Below are positions 23,961-34,100 of a DNA stretch of 45,000 nucleotides, in pieces (position 1 is the first letter of the stretch; the number at the start of each line of letters is the position of its first letter). The position numbers were made by a program, and so were the translations under genes. The notes under the pieces are model-generated. The model saw only the letters and a program-made list of their open reading frames with translations. It had not been told where the DNA came from and ran no database searches. Origin of the DNA: Protofrankia sp. CiT1 (lineage in GTDB: Bacteria > Actinomycetota > Actinomycetes > Frankiales > Frankiaceae); NCBI RefSeq assembly GCF_917627385.1, contig NZ_CAKJTL010000140.1, positions 24,483-69,482 of the forward strand, in the 5' to 3' direction.

Positions 23961-26907
23961 TGCCCGTCCCATTGAACTTGCCCGCTCTAAATTCGGCTTC
24001 AGAGAGTGGGGAACCCAGTCCTATCCCAATGTCGTTGCTCGAGGTTCTTGCAAGTCAACTTTGTCGTAACAGGTGGATTCATATGTCTTAATCCTTTTAG
24101 CTTTCTTCCCCTTGTTTATTTGTGAAAGCAAATTTCGAGTATGAAATAAAGATTCACACAAGAAAACACAACAATATCCCTTTTTTTAGGGTCTTTATTA
24201 AGATGGTGGTGGGTTACACACTCCTGGGAAGTCTCTCGGCTTTCTCGTTAATTACATATACCATAGGAGAAGACATTTGATTCTAAGATAAGTGAGATCT
24301 TTACATTTTTAAAGAGAAGAAAATGAGAAGAAGAATAGGGAAGAAGACGCAAGAATTCCGGTCTTCGAGGCCTTGCTACCTTGTCTTTGTCCTTTGGGTT
24401 CTTGGGGACTTAATCTTTATCCTACTGAGAGCTTCTCTTTATTTCTCCTTCAAGCACTTGAGTGCCTCTTCAAAGCTCCAAGTGTGAAGTCGTTTGTAAA
24501 AAAACTTGTGCGCATGTATATGTGAGGTTTATATATCCTATTTATAGCCTTCGTATTTCTTTGAGAGAGTGGAGATCGGATTTCTCTTCAAATCCCCCTT
24601 AGGACCCATGGCTTCGTGCCAAGTATCATAGGGGACCCGGATTCCAATACTCTTCTTTCTTTTGAGATCTTCTCACTGTTTTTTGGCTAATGGCCTCTTG
24701 CCACGTGGCAAGTAGGTCTCTCGAGCCTTTCTTAAATGAAAGGATAAGTACCAAGAGGTATTGTTCAAACGCACTTCGAAAATGGGGCTGCAGGGTTAAA
24801 CAACCCGAACCGCAGGATAGTCAAAGCCCCTTTCTTCTTATTAGTAAGATAGGTTGCTTTGTTTTTTCGGGTACTTTATATATAACCAACCCAAAACGAA
24901 ATTTCCTTAATGACCCCACCAAGGGCTTGCTTTATGCAACCCAACGGCAGGCTTGTAGATCATTAGGTATTTTTTTGAATACCCACTCATTTTCAATGCC
25001 AACACTCTTCCAGAACTTTATGAGATCCACTTCTAACAAAGCCCATAAAGCCTGAATAAACCCTAAAGAGAAACCATCGTATTTCTTATTTTATTATTAG
25101 TAAGATCTCCCCTAGATTGAACACCGCTTCTTCAATCTCTTCTTTATAAAAAGGGGCTTTTGTCTCTTATTTCCAAGGACAAGCACGAAAAAGTCACCCA
25201 AAACGGTCTAGGGCCCCAATCCTATTTATATAACTTCTTGAAAGACTCGATGAATTAAGAAATTCCCCATACCCTCACTAGCACTACTAAAAATTCCCGT
25301 TCGATAGGAATTATATTAAGGAGCTTGTAATGCCTTCTAGCAATCAGAGTACGATGGAGAAAAACGAGATTTTTACTAACTTCTGTTAAACCAAGATATT
25401 CTTGACCTTTGCTTTCATTAGCTTTCTTCCTGGGACAATAAGTTTAGCCATTCCTATCTCAAATGAGTCCGGTAGGATTGTTCCTCTTCAAACAAAGGAA
25501 CAAACTCTTTTTTATGATCCAACTCCCCCTTCCAAATGGTCTTGAGCCCTAGCACCACCCTCACCGAAAATCCGCCAAAGTCAGCCTTAGCCATGGAATC
25601 CAAGAGCTTGTGAGGTAGAGAGAGACCTTCCTTAGGTTCTCCTTCTTTACCTCTCTTTCCCATCAAGCCTCTTCAAGGAAGCTAGCTCAAGACCCTCTGG
25701 CGGATCAAGACGACTGACTGACCAAAGGGGGAGAAAGGATGGATCACCAGCCTATCTTTGATCTAACTAAACTCTACCTGCAGAATGGGATACTGATTGA
25801 CCAGCACAAAAGCCATCTCTATCAATCTACGCTCATTGAGGAGGCGGCGACATAGAAAAGAAAGTATACCGTTTGTCAACCCCCCCCCCTTTTTTCACTT
25901 AAAAGTAAAGAAGAGATACAAACTTTGGAATCCTAATTTGGCGGGATCGAGGATGGAATCGAATAGCGAATGCACTTGCGGTTAAGACAGGTCCTGCATC
26001 TCCTACCTAATGCAATTGACCGACCCGGCATCTCTTTCGTTCAATAATGCCTTCGCTTCAAGACGCTATTTACCAATAATAATAGGAAAAAGACACTACC
26101 CTTTTGATTGAATTGAAGAAGCCGAAGGGGTGAACGAGCGCGCTGCGGTAACGAGCCGTAAGAAAGATGAGCAGAGCATTCCTCCCGCCGGCCTTTCTTT
26201 ATAGGAGTAGGGGAGCGTGGTGAGATAGACGTCCAATCCTGCAGCAGCTAGTTGCTCGGCCTTAGTCTTGGGCTGATCTCACACTTCAATCAACCCCTTC
26301 GTACTTCGATCCAATCAATCGATCGATCAAGAGGCTAATCTCTTTTGTTTGGGCCGGTAGCTAAACTGCGTTTCCTCGCTTTCTCTTGAACAAGGGAAGG
26401 GCAGCATAGCATTAGCTTCAATTGAACAAGCTCAACCTTGAAAAAGAAAGGTGGTAGGCCGAAGAACCGTTGAACGCTTCAACTTGGCCACTGAAGAAGG
26501 CGAAGACTGGGCAAAGACTAGGCCAACTTACTGCCATGCCATGGTTTAAGCTTTCGGCGTCATAGACGGAACTTTTTTTTAGGTATTAGGGAGGGGAGGA
26601 CAGCACTCAGCACCTAAGGTGGGGTTCAATGCCTAACAAAAACGGCCAAAATAAAAAAAAGAGATGTATGGCTGAGGGAAAGAAAGAACGCATGCATGGA
26701 GATTCCGTCTGTCGGAGGTTCGATAATCTATGAAAGGACCTCTAAGGCTAAGGAAGAATTCAAGGAAGTCCATTACTGAGCTGAGAGAAGTGGTGATCTC
26801 GTCTTGCTTGCTGGGAGAGAGGAAGCTTCCAGACCACCTTTTCCAGCCAGATAGCGAGCGATCACTCAGCAATGAACACTAACTGAAAGCGGCCGGGAAT
26901 GAGTACC
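23961..26907. other. Spacer, possibly a continuation of the nuclear insert
   Basis: No recognised gene. Bases 24100-24700 have nuclear-like AT-rich character, with an Asp/Lys-rich minus-strand translation. The plus frame 24690-25055 (121 aa) is the longest, and its complement also has long open stretches, including ALWALLEVDLIKFWKSVGIE at about 25050-24985 on the minus strand, which looks protein-like but is unidentified. The frame 25454-25666 minus (70 aa; KADFGGFSVRVVLGLKTIWK) also looks protein-like without a known family. From about 26040 on the sequence resembles ordinary mitochondrial spacer. Confidence 0.35.
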
Positions 26908-26979
26908 TATCCCTTACGGGAATCGAACCCGTGTCTTCGACATGAAAAGACGATGTCCTAACCACTGGACGAAAGGGAC
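26908..26979 (-). tRNA. trnE: tRNA-Glu (UUC), mitochondrial type
   Basis: The minus strand folds as a 72-nt tRNA. The acceptor GTCCCTT pairs with AAGGGAT (first pair G-T), the D stem is TCC/GGA, and the T arm is ACGGG-TTCGATT-CCCGT. The anticodon TTC lies at 26944-26946 in a TTTTCAT loop. The anticodon stem has one U-U mismatch. It matches the native plant mitochondrial trnE rather than the plastid one, which starts GCCCCTATCG. CCA is not encoded. It has no close gene neighbour, and the minus-strand frame just downstream (26633-26872) has no recognised domain. Confidence 0.95.
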
Positions 26980-27323
26980 CAAAAAGCCATTCTTCATATA
27001 CCTCAGCTCCGAGAATAGAAGTGGTTCGTTTTGTTTCTATACGCAATTCAAGATTTCGTTTGTCTTTATGTTGGCGATTTCTGATGTGAATTCGGCGGGT
27101 CGTCCCCCCTTCCTACGGGTTCCCCCACCGACCCAGTGACACACCAACCACGCCCCTTCCCTTTCTCCGATCATAAAGCCCCCTGATCCCTTTCTTTGTC
27201 TTTCATCCCCCCTGAACAGAATAAGTGAGGCCCCGTTCTTTCTAATTCAAAAAAGAAAATAGGGGCGAAGCGCCCGTTTGAAGTGGCGAAGGCCTATGCT
27301 AAAGTAAGAAAGAAAGTACGTTA
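26980..27323. other. 5' flank of trnE
   Basis: Intergenic sequence upstream of trnE on the minus strand. The plus-strand frame 26942-27139 overlaps the tRNA and is therefore not a gene. No promoter motif could be assigned with confidence. Confidence 0.4.
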
Positions 27324-27475
27324 AGGTTACGAAGTCACTTAGTCGAACTATAAAGAAAGGGAGGCGTCGGTTACGAAGTAAGGTCAGCTGGTTAAGAAAA
27401 GCTCAGGTTATGAAATCGCTTAGCCGTTAATTAATTAAGTAGTAGTGAGGCGTCGGTACGGAGTAAGGTCAGCTG
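27324..27475 (+). repeat. Degenerate tandem repeat, two units of about 70-80 bp
   Basis: AGGTTACGAAGTCACTTAG at 27324 matches AGGTTATGAAATCGCTTAG at 27405. The block GAGGCGTCGG...GTAAGGTCAGCTG at 27361-27390 recurs at 27447-27475 with two differences. The spacing is 81 to 86 bp, so the units have diverged by small indels. No coding role is seen. Confidence 0.75.
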
Positions 27476-28540
27476 TAGATATAGACTAGGCTAAGGGACG
27501 GACTTCATCTCTTCTTCTATTCTCTTCACTTACACCTTACACTTCCGCTGAGTCTAACGAGGCTCAGGTGCGGAGCCTTCCACTGTGGACCGAGACTACG
27601 CAAAGGTAGAACACCATCGAAACTTCGCTGACTTTATCATAAACCTTGATTTCGCTACGCTCAATAAGAACCCAGAATAGCGGAAACAAAAATAGGTTCG
27701 TGTTCCGCTTCCAAAGTAAGTCGTCTTTGCCCAAGTGTGAACTGCAGACGACTCCCTTCTATTCCTTCTTACTTGACTTCTGGGTAAACCCAACCCGAAT
27801 GGGAAGAAGAGGGTCAGCCAAACAGCGGTCCACTTTGTACATTTGCTGAGGCAGACCAATCGGGCATTTTAGAAAAGGGAAGGGAACTTCTCACCGAAGG
27901 AGGCAGTAGGAATGAAGGAGGCGGGAAGCTACCGCTTCTAGAATGCAAGCTTATCCTTTTCTTTTTTTTAGAGCGTACCGCTATTGAAATAAGAAAAAAA
28001 GGTTTGTGAATGAAGTAATCGGAGTGACAAATGATTACGGTTGCGGAAACCAGAGAAAGTCGGGAACCGTCGGTTACCCTTTTGAATCAAAGTAGCGACG
28101 AGCCGAGTACTACGACTACAGGGGGGGAGCAAAGCTTCTACGACAGCTTCGCTTCCTCGTCGCTTCTTTTCTTTCTGGCGACTAGCTTCTCAAGTGGGTG
28201 GCTTGGTAAGCAAGCTACCTTCAGCATCGGTCAAATCCCTATCAATAATAGGCCGGAATGGTGGGGAAGGAGGCCCTCCCTACTTCAATGGAAAGGGGGG
28301 AATCGCCGTTTCACAGCCGCTCCTCTACAACTACCTTTCGCCCAACATGATCACGAACGAAGACAGAGAATTGCGTAGATAGAAGGACGAAAGGAACTAA
28401 CCCACTTGTCCTGATCGGAACGATTGCAGAAAGAAAGAGGCAGGTGGCCCCTTTCGCCCAGGGGGCATCGTCGGAGAACAATGTCGGGGACAGGGTGAGA
28501 ACCCTCCGTTGGTTACGCCCTTTAAGTGTTGGTTCTTCCA
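27476..28540. other. Spacer with one GC-rich open frame
   Basis: The plus frame 28031-28378 (115 aa, MITVAETRESREPSVTLLNQ at its start) begins with ATG and has a serine-rich middle. An alternative frame at 28194-28382 overlaps it. Neither is recognised as a known mitochondrial gene. The frames 27596-27859 minus and 27646-27849 plus overlap on opposite strands and are probably chance. I see no RNA gene. Confidence 0.3.
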
Positions 28541-28680
28541 TATTTAGATATGGGGATAGATCCAGATAGAGATCTATATCTAAATCTCTCTTATAGATCT
28601 ATTGAGAAATGGATATAGATCTGCTTTCAAGATCTATAAGAGAGATCCCTAAATATCCATTTGAAAAAAGAGATGAATAG
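28541..28680. repeat. Interleaved inverted repeats, AT-rich
   Basis: A 16-bp arm at 28584-28599 is the exact reverse complement of 28631-28646, and an 11-bp arm at 28570-28580 pairs with 28612-28622. The two stems overlap in range, so they would form alternative or pseudoknot-like folds. GATCTATA motifs recur in both orientations. It may be a transcript-end stem or a recombination-prone palindrome. Confidence 0.7.
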
Positions 28681-28704
28681 ATAGGGCGGGGCAAGCTGAA
28701 GGAA

Positions 28705-28820
28705 GGGCGCTAACGCGCCCCTGCAATCTTTCAAAAGCAAGAAGCGCCTTCTATTAGAATATTAGTAAAGGCGCCTTATCCTATCTATAGTCAGGGGCCT
28801 TTTCTTGCTCGTTAGCGCCC
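28705..28820. repeat. Inverted repeat with GGGCGCTAACG arms
   Basis: GGGCGCTAACG at 28705-28715 pairs exactly with CGTTAGCGCCC at 28810-28820. Inside, GCAAGAAGCGCCT near 28737 pairs imperfectly with AGGGGCCTTTTCTTGC near 28793-28808, extending the stem. Together with the preceding palindrome this gives about 280 bp of strongly structured DNA starting about 660 bp before trnH. Confidence 0.65.
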
Positions 28821-29202
28821 CCTTACCCCTATTATATTAGTTTAGTCATAAAGGAACTCAAGTTTCGCCTTTCTCTGAGAGGGGCTCGCTTCTTCAAGCG
28901 GAGCTTGCTGCTTTTCATTTTGATAGGAGTAGGTACTTGCTGCTCGTCAAAGCCGTAGCTTGCTGTCTACTAAACGAGCCTTCACTGCCCGCCCGGCCGA
29001 TATCTTTAATCTTAAGTAAAGTGAAGTAAAATCAATGAAGTGAACAGCCCAACCTCTTTGTTTGAAGCTTTGCTTCCCCTAATCCCAAAACACAACTATA
29101 GACTTGCAACTATAGTATAGGAAAAAGCTTCTCTTTGATAGCGGTCATAGGGGGGTTAAGGATCAGATCGTAGATAGAGACTGAAACCTGTGCGGGGGTA
29201 GG
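28821..29202. other. Spacer upstream of trnH
   Basis: No gene is visible. The flank does not resemble the plastid psbA-trnH spacer or rpl2, so any plastid homology appears limited to the tRNA itself and very short flanks. Confidence 0.4.
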
Positions 29203-29277
29203 GGCGGATGTAGCCAAGTGGATCAAGGCAGTGGATTGTGAATCCACCACGCGCGGGTTCAATCCCCGTCGTTCGCC
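29203..29277 (+). tRNA. trnH: tRNA-His (GUG), plastid-derived
   Basis: This 75-nt tRNA has an encoded G at position -1 opposite the final C. The acceptor GCGGATG pairs with CGTTCGC, the anticodon GTG is at 29238-29240, and the T arm is GCGGG-TTCAATC-CCCGT. The sequence is almost that of plastid trnH(GUG), with about two substitutions that do not break pairing. Angiosperm mitochondria commonly use a plastid-derived trnH as their only histidine tRNA, so it is probably functional. The minus frames overlapping it are not genes. Confidence 0.96.
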
Positions 29278-32200
29278 CATCAATAAATGGACCATTTGTT
29301 ACGGAGACACAAGAGAAACCTAGAAAGAATTTTTTCTGCAAGTCATCTCGAGGCTTTCAAACAAACGCATCCAAGCAATAGGTATCCGATTGAAACATAG
29401 AAACCATAGATTCGCGTCGCCTACTTGCTGAAAGCACAAATGGAATGGCTATAGATATGAAGATGCCTTGAATGAACCCAAGCAAGCCGAAATCTAATAC
29501 TCTAAGTATGAAGTGGACATCTATGGTTTAATTGGAAACATCTCTTTTCTATTTCTATTTAGCCAGTTCCTCCCTTTGTGGCAGAGCGAGCGCCTTGACT
29601 AAGATAGATTGACTCTTTCATTCTTGCAGTCGGGATAGCCTGAGTGGAGTGAACCCCTTTTGCTGTAGCTTCTAATTTAGAATAAGTAAAAGACCCCAGG
29701 AGACAATGACTTTCGGGGTTAGCGGGCTTACCTCGTGGAATGGCCGTTGAAGTTCTATCTTGAGCAAGCTACTTTAGCTCTATGCCGTAAGCCAATTCGA
29801 AAGCCTGATCGCTAATGAACCCCAACCCTTATAGAGCATTTTCGGGGAGTAGCTCTTATGGCTCTTTCTCTTTCCTAACATTATAGGTGGCTCTCTCAAT
29901 CTGGTAACTCTTTCCTCTACTCGACTTCTACCCTAAGCTTTTCGCTGCTGCGTTTGTTAGTACAACTGCTAATATTATTATCCCTACCAAGATTGCTGCT
30001 GAACTTCTGGTTTTTTCCTCTCCTATGTCCTTGAGTATCTCTTCCGCGGCCTACCCGCTTTCCTTTCAATTCGTGTAGCGAGGTCCTCTTCTTGCTTTTG
30101 TGCCCTAGCATTCTACTGGATAGCTCCTACCCTTCCTTTATCCTCCTTGCGCTATGAATTGGCTTTCTTGTTGTTAATGGGCAGACAAACTTATGACCCA
30201 GACGTGGGTGGGCTTTTTTCTAAGGAAAAAGTATGACCTTAATCTACTTTCTCGGGTATCTAGCTTACGGAAGACAAGGTCTTGACGTTCTATAGATGAA
30301 CTAGCATAACAGACATGCTTGAATTTAGAAAGGCAAGACAACTCTGAATCACTCGTTGAATACAAAGACAAAGCAACTTTCGCCCTATCCTGACGGGAAG
30401 GGAACTTATGAAGAAGACTGACCTGTGCTCTTCCTGTAATCTGACCTTACTATAGCTTTCTTAAAGCTTTTGGCTTATTGATCTCCAACTGTATTTGTAT
30501 TCGTATCTGGTAATTCTCTTTCTAGTGGATCAAGATATTCGAGGCTAATCCACTCTTCCTTGAAACTTGGAAATCGCCCTTTATTTAAACTTTTTTAACT
30601 TATAAATGAGTTGCTTCTCGACTCGACTGACTCACACTCCTCTCCTATCTTTTTAAGAGCTGCCATGGGCATTTTTCTTTCCTTGGATGCTATAAGAATG
30701 GGCTGGCTCTTGCCCCATGAAAAAGGATGAAAATTGACAAATCCATTAAGAGTATCATTTGTCACTTCTCTTGATTTCCCACCCACCTACCTATCATCTA
30801 TCAGTCTCCTGAAGCTCCCCCGCTTGGTAGCTAATCCCGCTCGTTGGTATCTGGGAGTCTAGATCTTAGCTTATCTTATACTCTCTATACTTCGCATTTC
30901 CTTGAGCCTTTCTACTTATAGACCTGGACTGCTATTTGTTTCATACCTGAAATAAAAGGCAAGCAAGTCAGGGATTCCTCGAGCTGCTATCTCGATACCG
31001 ATCCTTGAAACCCTGAATGAAGGGCACTGCTTAGGTAAGGGTAAGAAAGAAGCGCTGATCCACTTATACTCGCTAGGGGTTACTCTATCACACGCATCCT
31101 AGCTTATCTCACTTCTTCCTTGAAGGTCCCACGGACTGTTCGAATCCTTAGCCTGTCCTTGATTAGCTTCCTATCACCTACGCCTCCTCCCAGGAAGTCA
31201 CTATTCTTTCCTTTCTCCTGGCTCCTGAAGCTTTTGCATTTTTCAAAGGCCTTCACTCGATCTTCATTCTACTATAAGAACTCAAACCTGAGTCCATTAC
31301 TATCCTGGTCGAGTTCGTTTATTCGTTTTTTAAGAACTCACACTTCGTACCTGAACATGAATAGGCAGCGCTCTTTTTCCCGACGTAAGCCCAGGCTTGC
31401 TATCATCCAGTTGTGGCTTTTTCCCCTCTTAATTCTCAGGAGAGTGCTATAGCTTGTTCGCTAAATTCCTTCCCGATACCCCTTCATCACGTCTTGGGCA
31501 ACCCTAGCCTTGGAAAAAACATTCTCTCACTTCCCCGGACGAATTTATTTAATATCTTTTCAGGTTCAGTGAGGACAGTCCTCCTAGCAGCGGTTCCTTT
31601 TCATATCCCGCTTTGAAGCAACTACACTCGCTCGTTAGCCTGTCTGGCTCTCGACCTGCTTCAGTCTCTAAAAAACTCTGGCAGCTGGGACTATTGCATT
31701 CGCAATACTTCGTTCTGCTACCTTCCGATGTTGCTTACTACCAAACCGACAGCTAACCTTGCTTTTCTACCTTATCAGTAACAGCTATATTCGGAGACTT
31801 TACCTGAAGAAAACGGAGACCTAGAACTACTAGGATTCCTCGCTTCCAGCTTTCTAAAAGCTATTTTAGTTAGCCTAAAGTTGTATTTTTGAAAAAACCT
31901 TGGCAGGATCATAGCTATCCTCCCTCCTATCTTCTTGACTCCTTCTCATAAGGGCGGGCAGAGTCTCAAAGAGTGCTTCTAAGCTCCGGAGATTCTTCCG
32001 GGAAGCTAGGTCAAGGCTATCTGGCAGAAAAGGATTCTAATGGCACAAAGCCGTTCTTCTCCCGTTTCCCCGATCTCCGCTGGCTGCTCGCAGGAATTTT
32101 TGAGCTTGATCCTTTCTCTTTCTCGATAGTCCCCTGGAAATAGAAATGGGCTAGAGCTCCCAGTCGTTTCTAAGGAATTTCTACCTTTTGGATCGAACTA

Positions 32201-33230
32201 GGAATCATACATTCGCTGAATGACTCGACAACCAGGTATTTCACTTACCTGCACATAAGCTTCCTATATTCTCTAGAACATCCCATCTCGTTTCATAGCG
32301 CCTGCTTCCCGAAAAGATAGACTTCCTATCAAATCTTTCACAGTCCCCAGAGAGATCCATCCGATGGTCTTTCACTCTCTCGCTTCGTCTTCCCAGCTAT
32401 CCTTTACATGCAGGTAAGATCAGATCGAATGCTCATTCTGGCTTCTCATCTAGCTTCTCTCCCACTACTCAACCCTATTTCTTATTATTTCATTATTTTA
32501 GTATTTTAGATTGAACGGACAGCTTATGCTTCTAATAGATTCCTAGCTAGCTAAGATGCATCTACGAGAAGCTATTTTTTATGTAATATTACATTATATG
32601 AAAAAAGAGATCAAGTAGCGAGTAAACAAGATCGAATTATAGCTTGTTAAAGCTATAGGAAGAAGTGGGATCTCTCTAATATAGGCAAGCTAATAAGGAC
32701 TAGCACGTTACCAATCAGGTAACAAGGTCTGTCTCTACTTTTTTCTTCGACCTGGAAGCGAGTAGAATGTTTCGATTTTCATTTGAGACTAAACACAGGG
32801 TCTGACCTAGACTCATATAGCCCGAGTACTTAGGCATAGTACCTTAACTCTTAAGATGCATGGCGTTGGTAGAACCCTCAACACCCTACCTTCACTTCAT
32901 GTCTTCTAAAAGCTGTTATGGAAAGAGATCAATCAGATGACAAGGCCTACCGTGTCTCCAAGAAGATTGAAGTTCTCACTCAAGCTCAAGATTCTCAGTC
33001 TAGTCTTATACCACCTAAGCGGTTCAATGGAATGGGAATGAAAGGGGATCTTCTTCTTATGGAGATCTGGTAGTACAGTAGATGTCCTTCCATGGCTTGC
33101 GTACGGAAATAAAGGATGATTCAACCCTTTTATGATTCACTCTGTTCTCTCGAATGAAAACAAGTCTGAAGGGTTTCCCCTGATTCAGAAGAAGACAATT
33201 CTGATTCAAAGAGTCTTTGGCAAAGGAGTT
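29278..33230. other. Gene-free spacer
   Basis: No recognised gene over nearly 4 kb. The longest frame is 31120-31452 plus (110 aa), which is serine- and phenylalanine-rich and without motifs. Bases 31100-32400 are pyrimidine-rich on the plus strand. Scattered short minus-strand frames (for example 30595-30786) have no support. Confidence 0.45.
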
Positions 33231-33298
33231 TTTTCCCTCTGCTCTTCCTTTGGTTATATACCAAATCACCTACCTGTATCAGTTGATTCTCCTGATTC
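33231..33298. repeat. Dispersed 68-bp repeat, copy 2
   Basis: Second copy of the block at 11577-11644. Here it lies inside a 75-codon minus-strand frame (33357-33130) that reads YEASLSKNQENQLIQVGDLV followed by YNQRKSRGKK. The frame continues on both sides of the repeat, so this copy may be closer to the source. The protein family is not established. Confidence 0.8.
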
Positions 33299-33399
33299 TT
33301 AGAAAGTGAGGCCTCGTACAGATTGCTTTCATAAAGCATTAATGTCCTTCTTTTCAAAATTCTCCTTCTTCCTTCCTTATTTGAGGATTCAGCCCTGGT

Positions 33400-34100
33400 T
33401 GATAGTTTGTTTCAGTTGAAGGGCAGAGATGAGGTTTGTAAATAAACCAATTCCTTCTGTCGTGTATTCCCGATTAATGCAGCCTTAGATGCTTCAATTG
33501 TCGATTTTAGTATTGAGCGAAAGGTTACACCTATGGATTATTTATTGTAGGCCAACTCTACTCCACTAGTACCAATAGGCGGCATAGGGGAAAAAGCACT
33601 ACGCCTAGGAATTAAAAAAAACGAAAACTTTGTTAGAAATTACCCCCTTTCCTTATCGGGATCGGGATTAACAAGAATGGTTGGTACAACAAAATCCATC
33701 TCGTTCGTACTTTGGATACCCCATAGAAGACTGTTGAAGTTCTTAATTCCTTGAAATTCATGGGCGTTGGGGACAAAGAAATTTTTGGAGTTACCTTTTT
33801 TATATATCTAGTATCAACAGCTTGATACTAAAAAAAGAAAAAGATCTTTCGCAGGCTAGAGATTTCTTGTAAAAACACTAGCCCCACTACCACTAAATTT
33901 AGAATTCTAATATTGAAAGCTTATTATTTATTATATATATTATTTGCTTTTCATTATGCACATAAGGGAGGAGCCGTATGAGATGAAAATCTCACGTACG
34001 GTTCTGTAACGGAAAAGCTTTGGAATATTCTTTTCGGGCACTAGAACGAAACCCGTTCTTACCACTTTAATAATATGTCTGTAATTACGTGCTACTATCT
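33400..34100 (+). other. Probable group II intron remnant, 3' half
   Basis: This stretch surrounds a clear domain V at 33971-34004. The 570 bp before it are AT-richer than the neighbours and have no coding frame, as expected for an intron. The 70-100 bp after it could hold domain VI. I could not recognise an exon on either side or fix the 5' GUGYG end. The wording of the domain V is close to plastid introns as well as some mitochondrial ones, so a plastid-derived fragment is possible. Confidence 0.45.
33971..34004 (+). ncRNA. Group II intron domain V
   Basis: The 34-nt hairpin fits domain V closely. The lower stem GAGCCGTA pairs with TACGGTTC and includes the AGC catalytic triad at positions 2-4. 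A two-base bulge (CG) follows on the 3' side, and an upper stem GAGAT/ATCTC is closed by a GAAA tetraloop. Such a perfect match is very unlikely by chance. Whether the intron is cis- or trans-spliced, or a dead remnant, cannot be told without its exons. Confidence 0.88.

Noticed and set aside
26942-27139. 65-aa plus-strand ORF
   Set aside because: Its start lies within trnE on the opposite strand and it has no protein-like motif.
28031-28378. 115-aa ORF as a known mitochondrial gene
   Set aside because: No similarity to any standard mitochondrial protein could be recognised, and a competing frame overlaps it.
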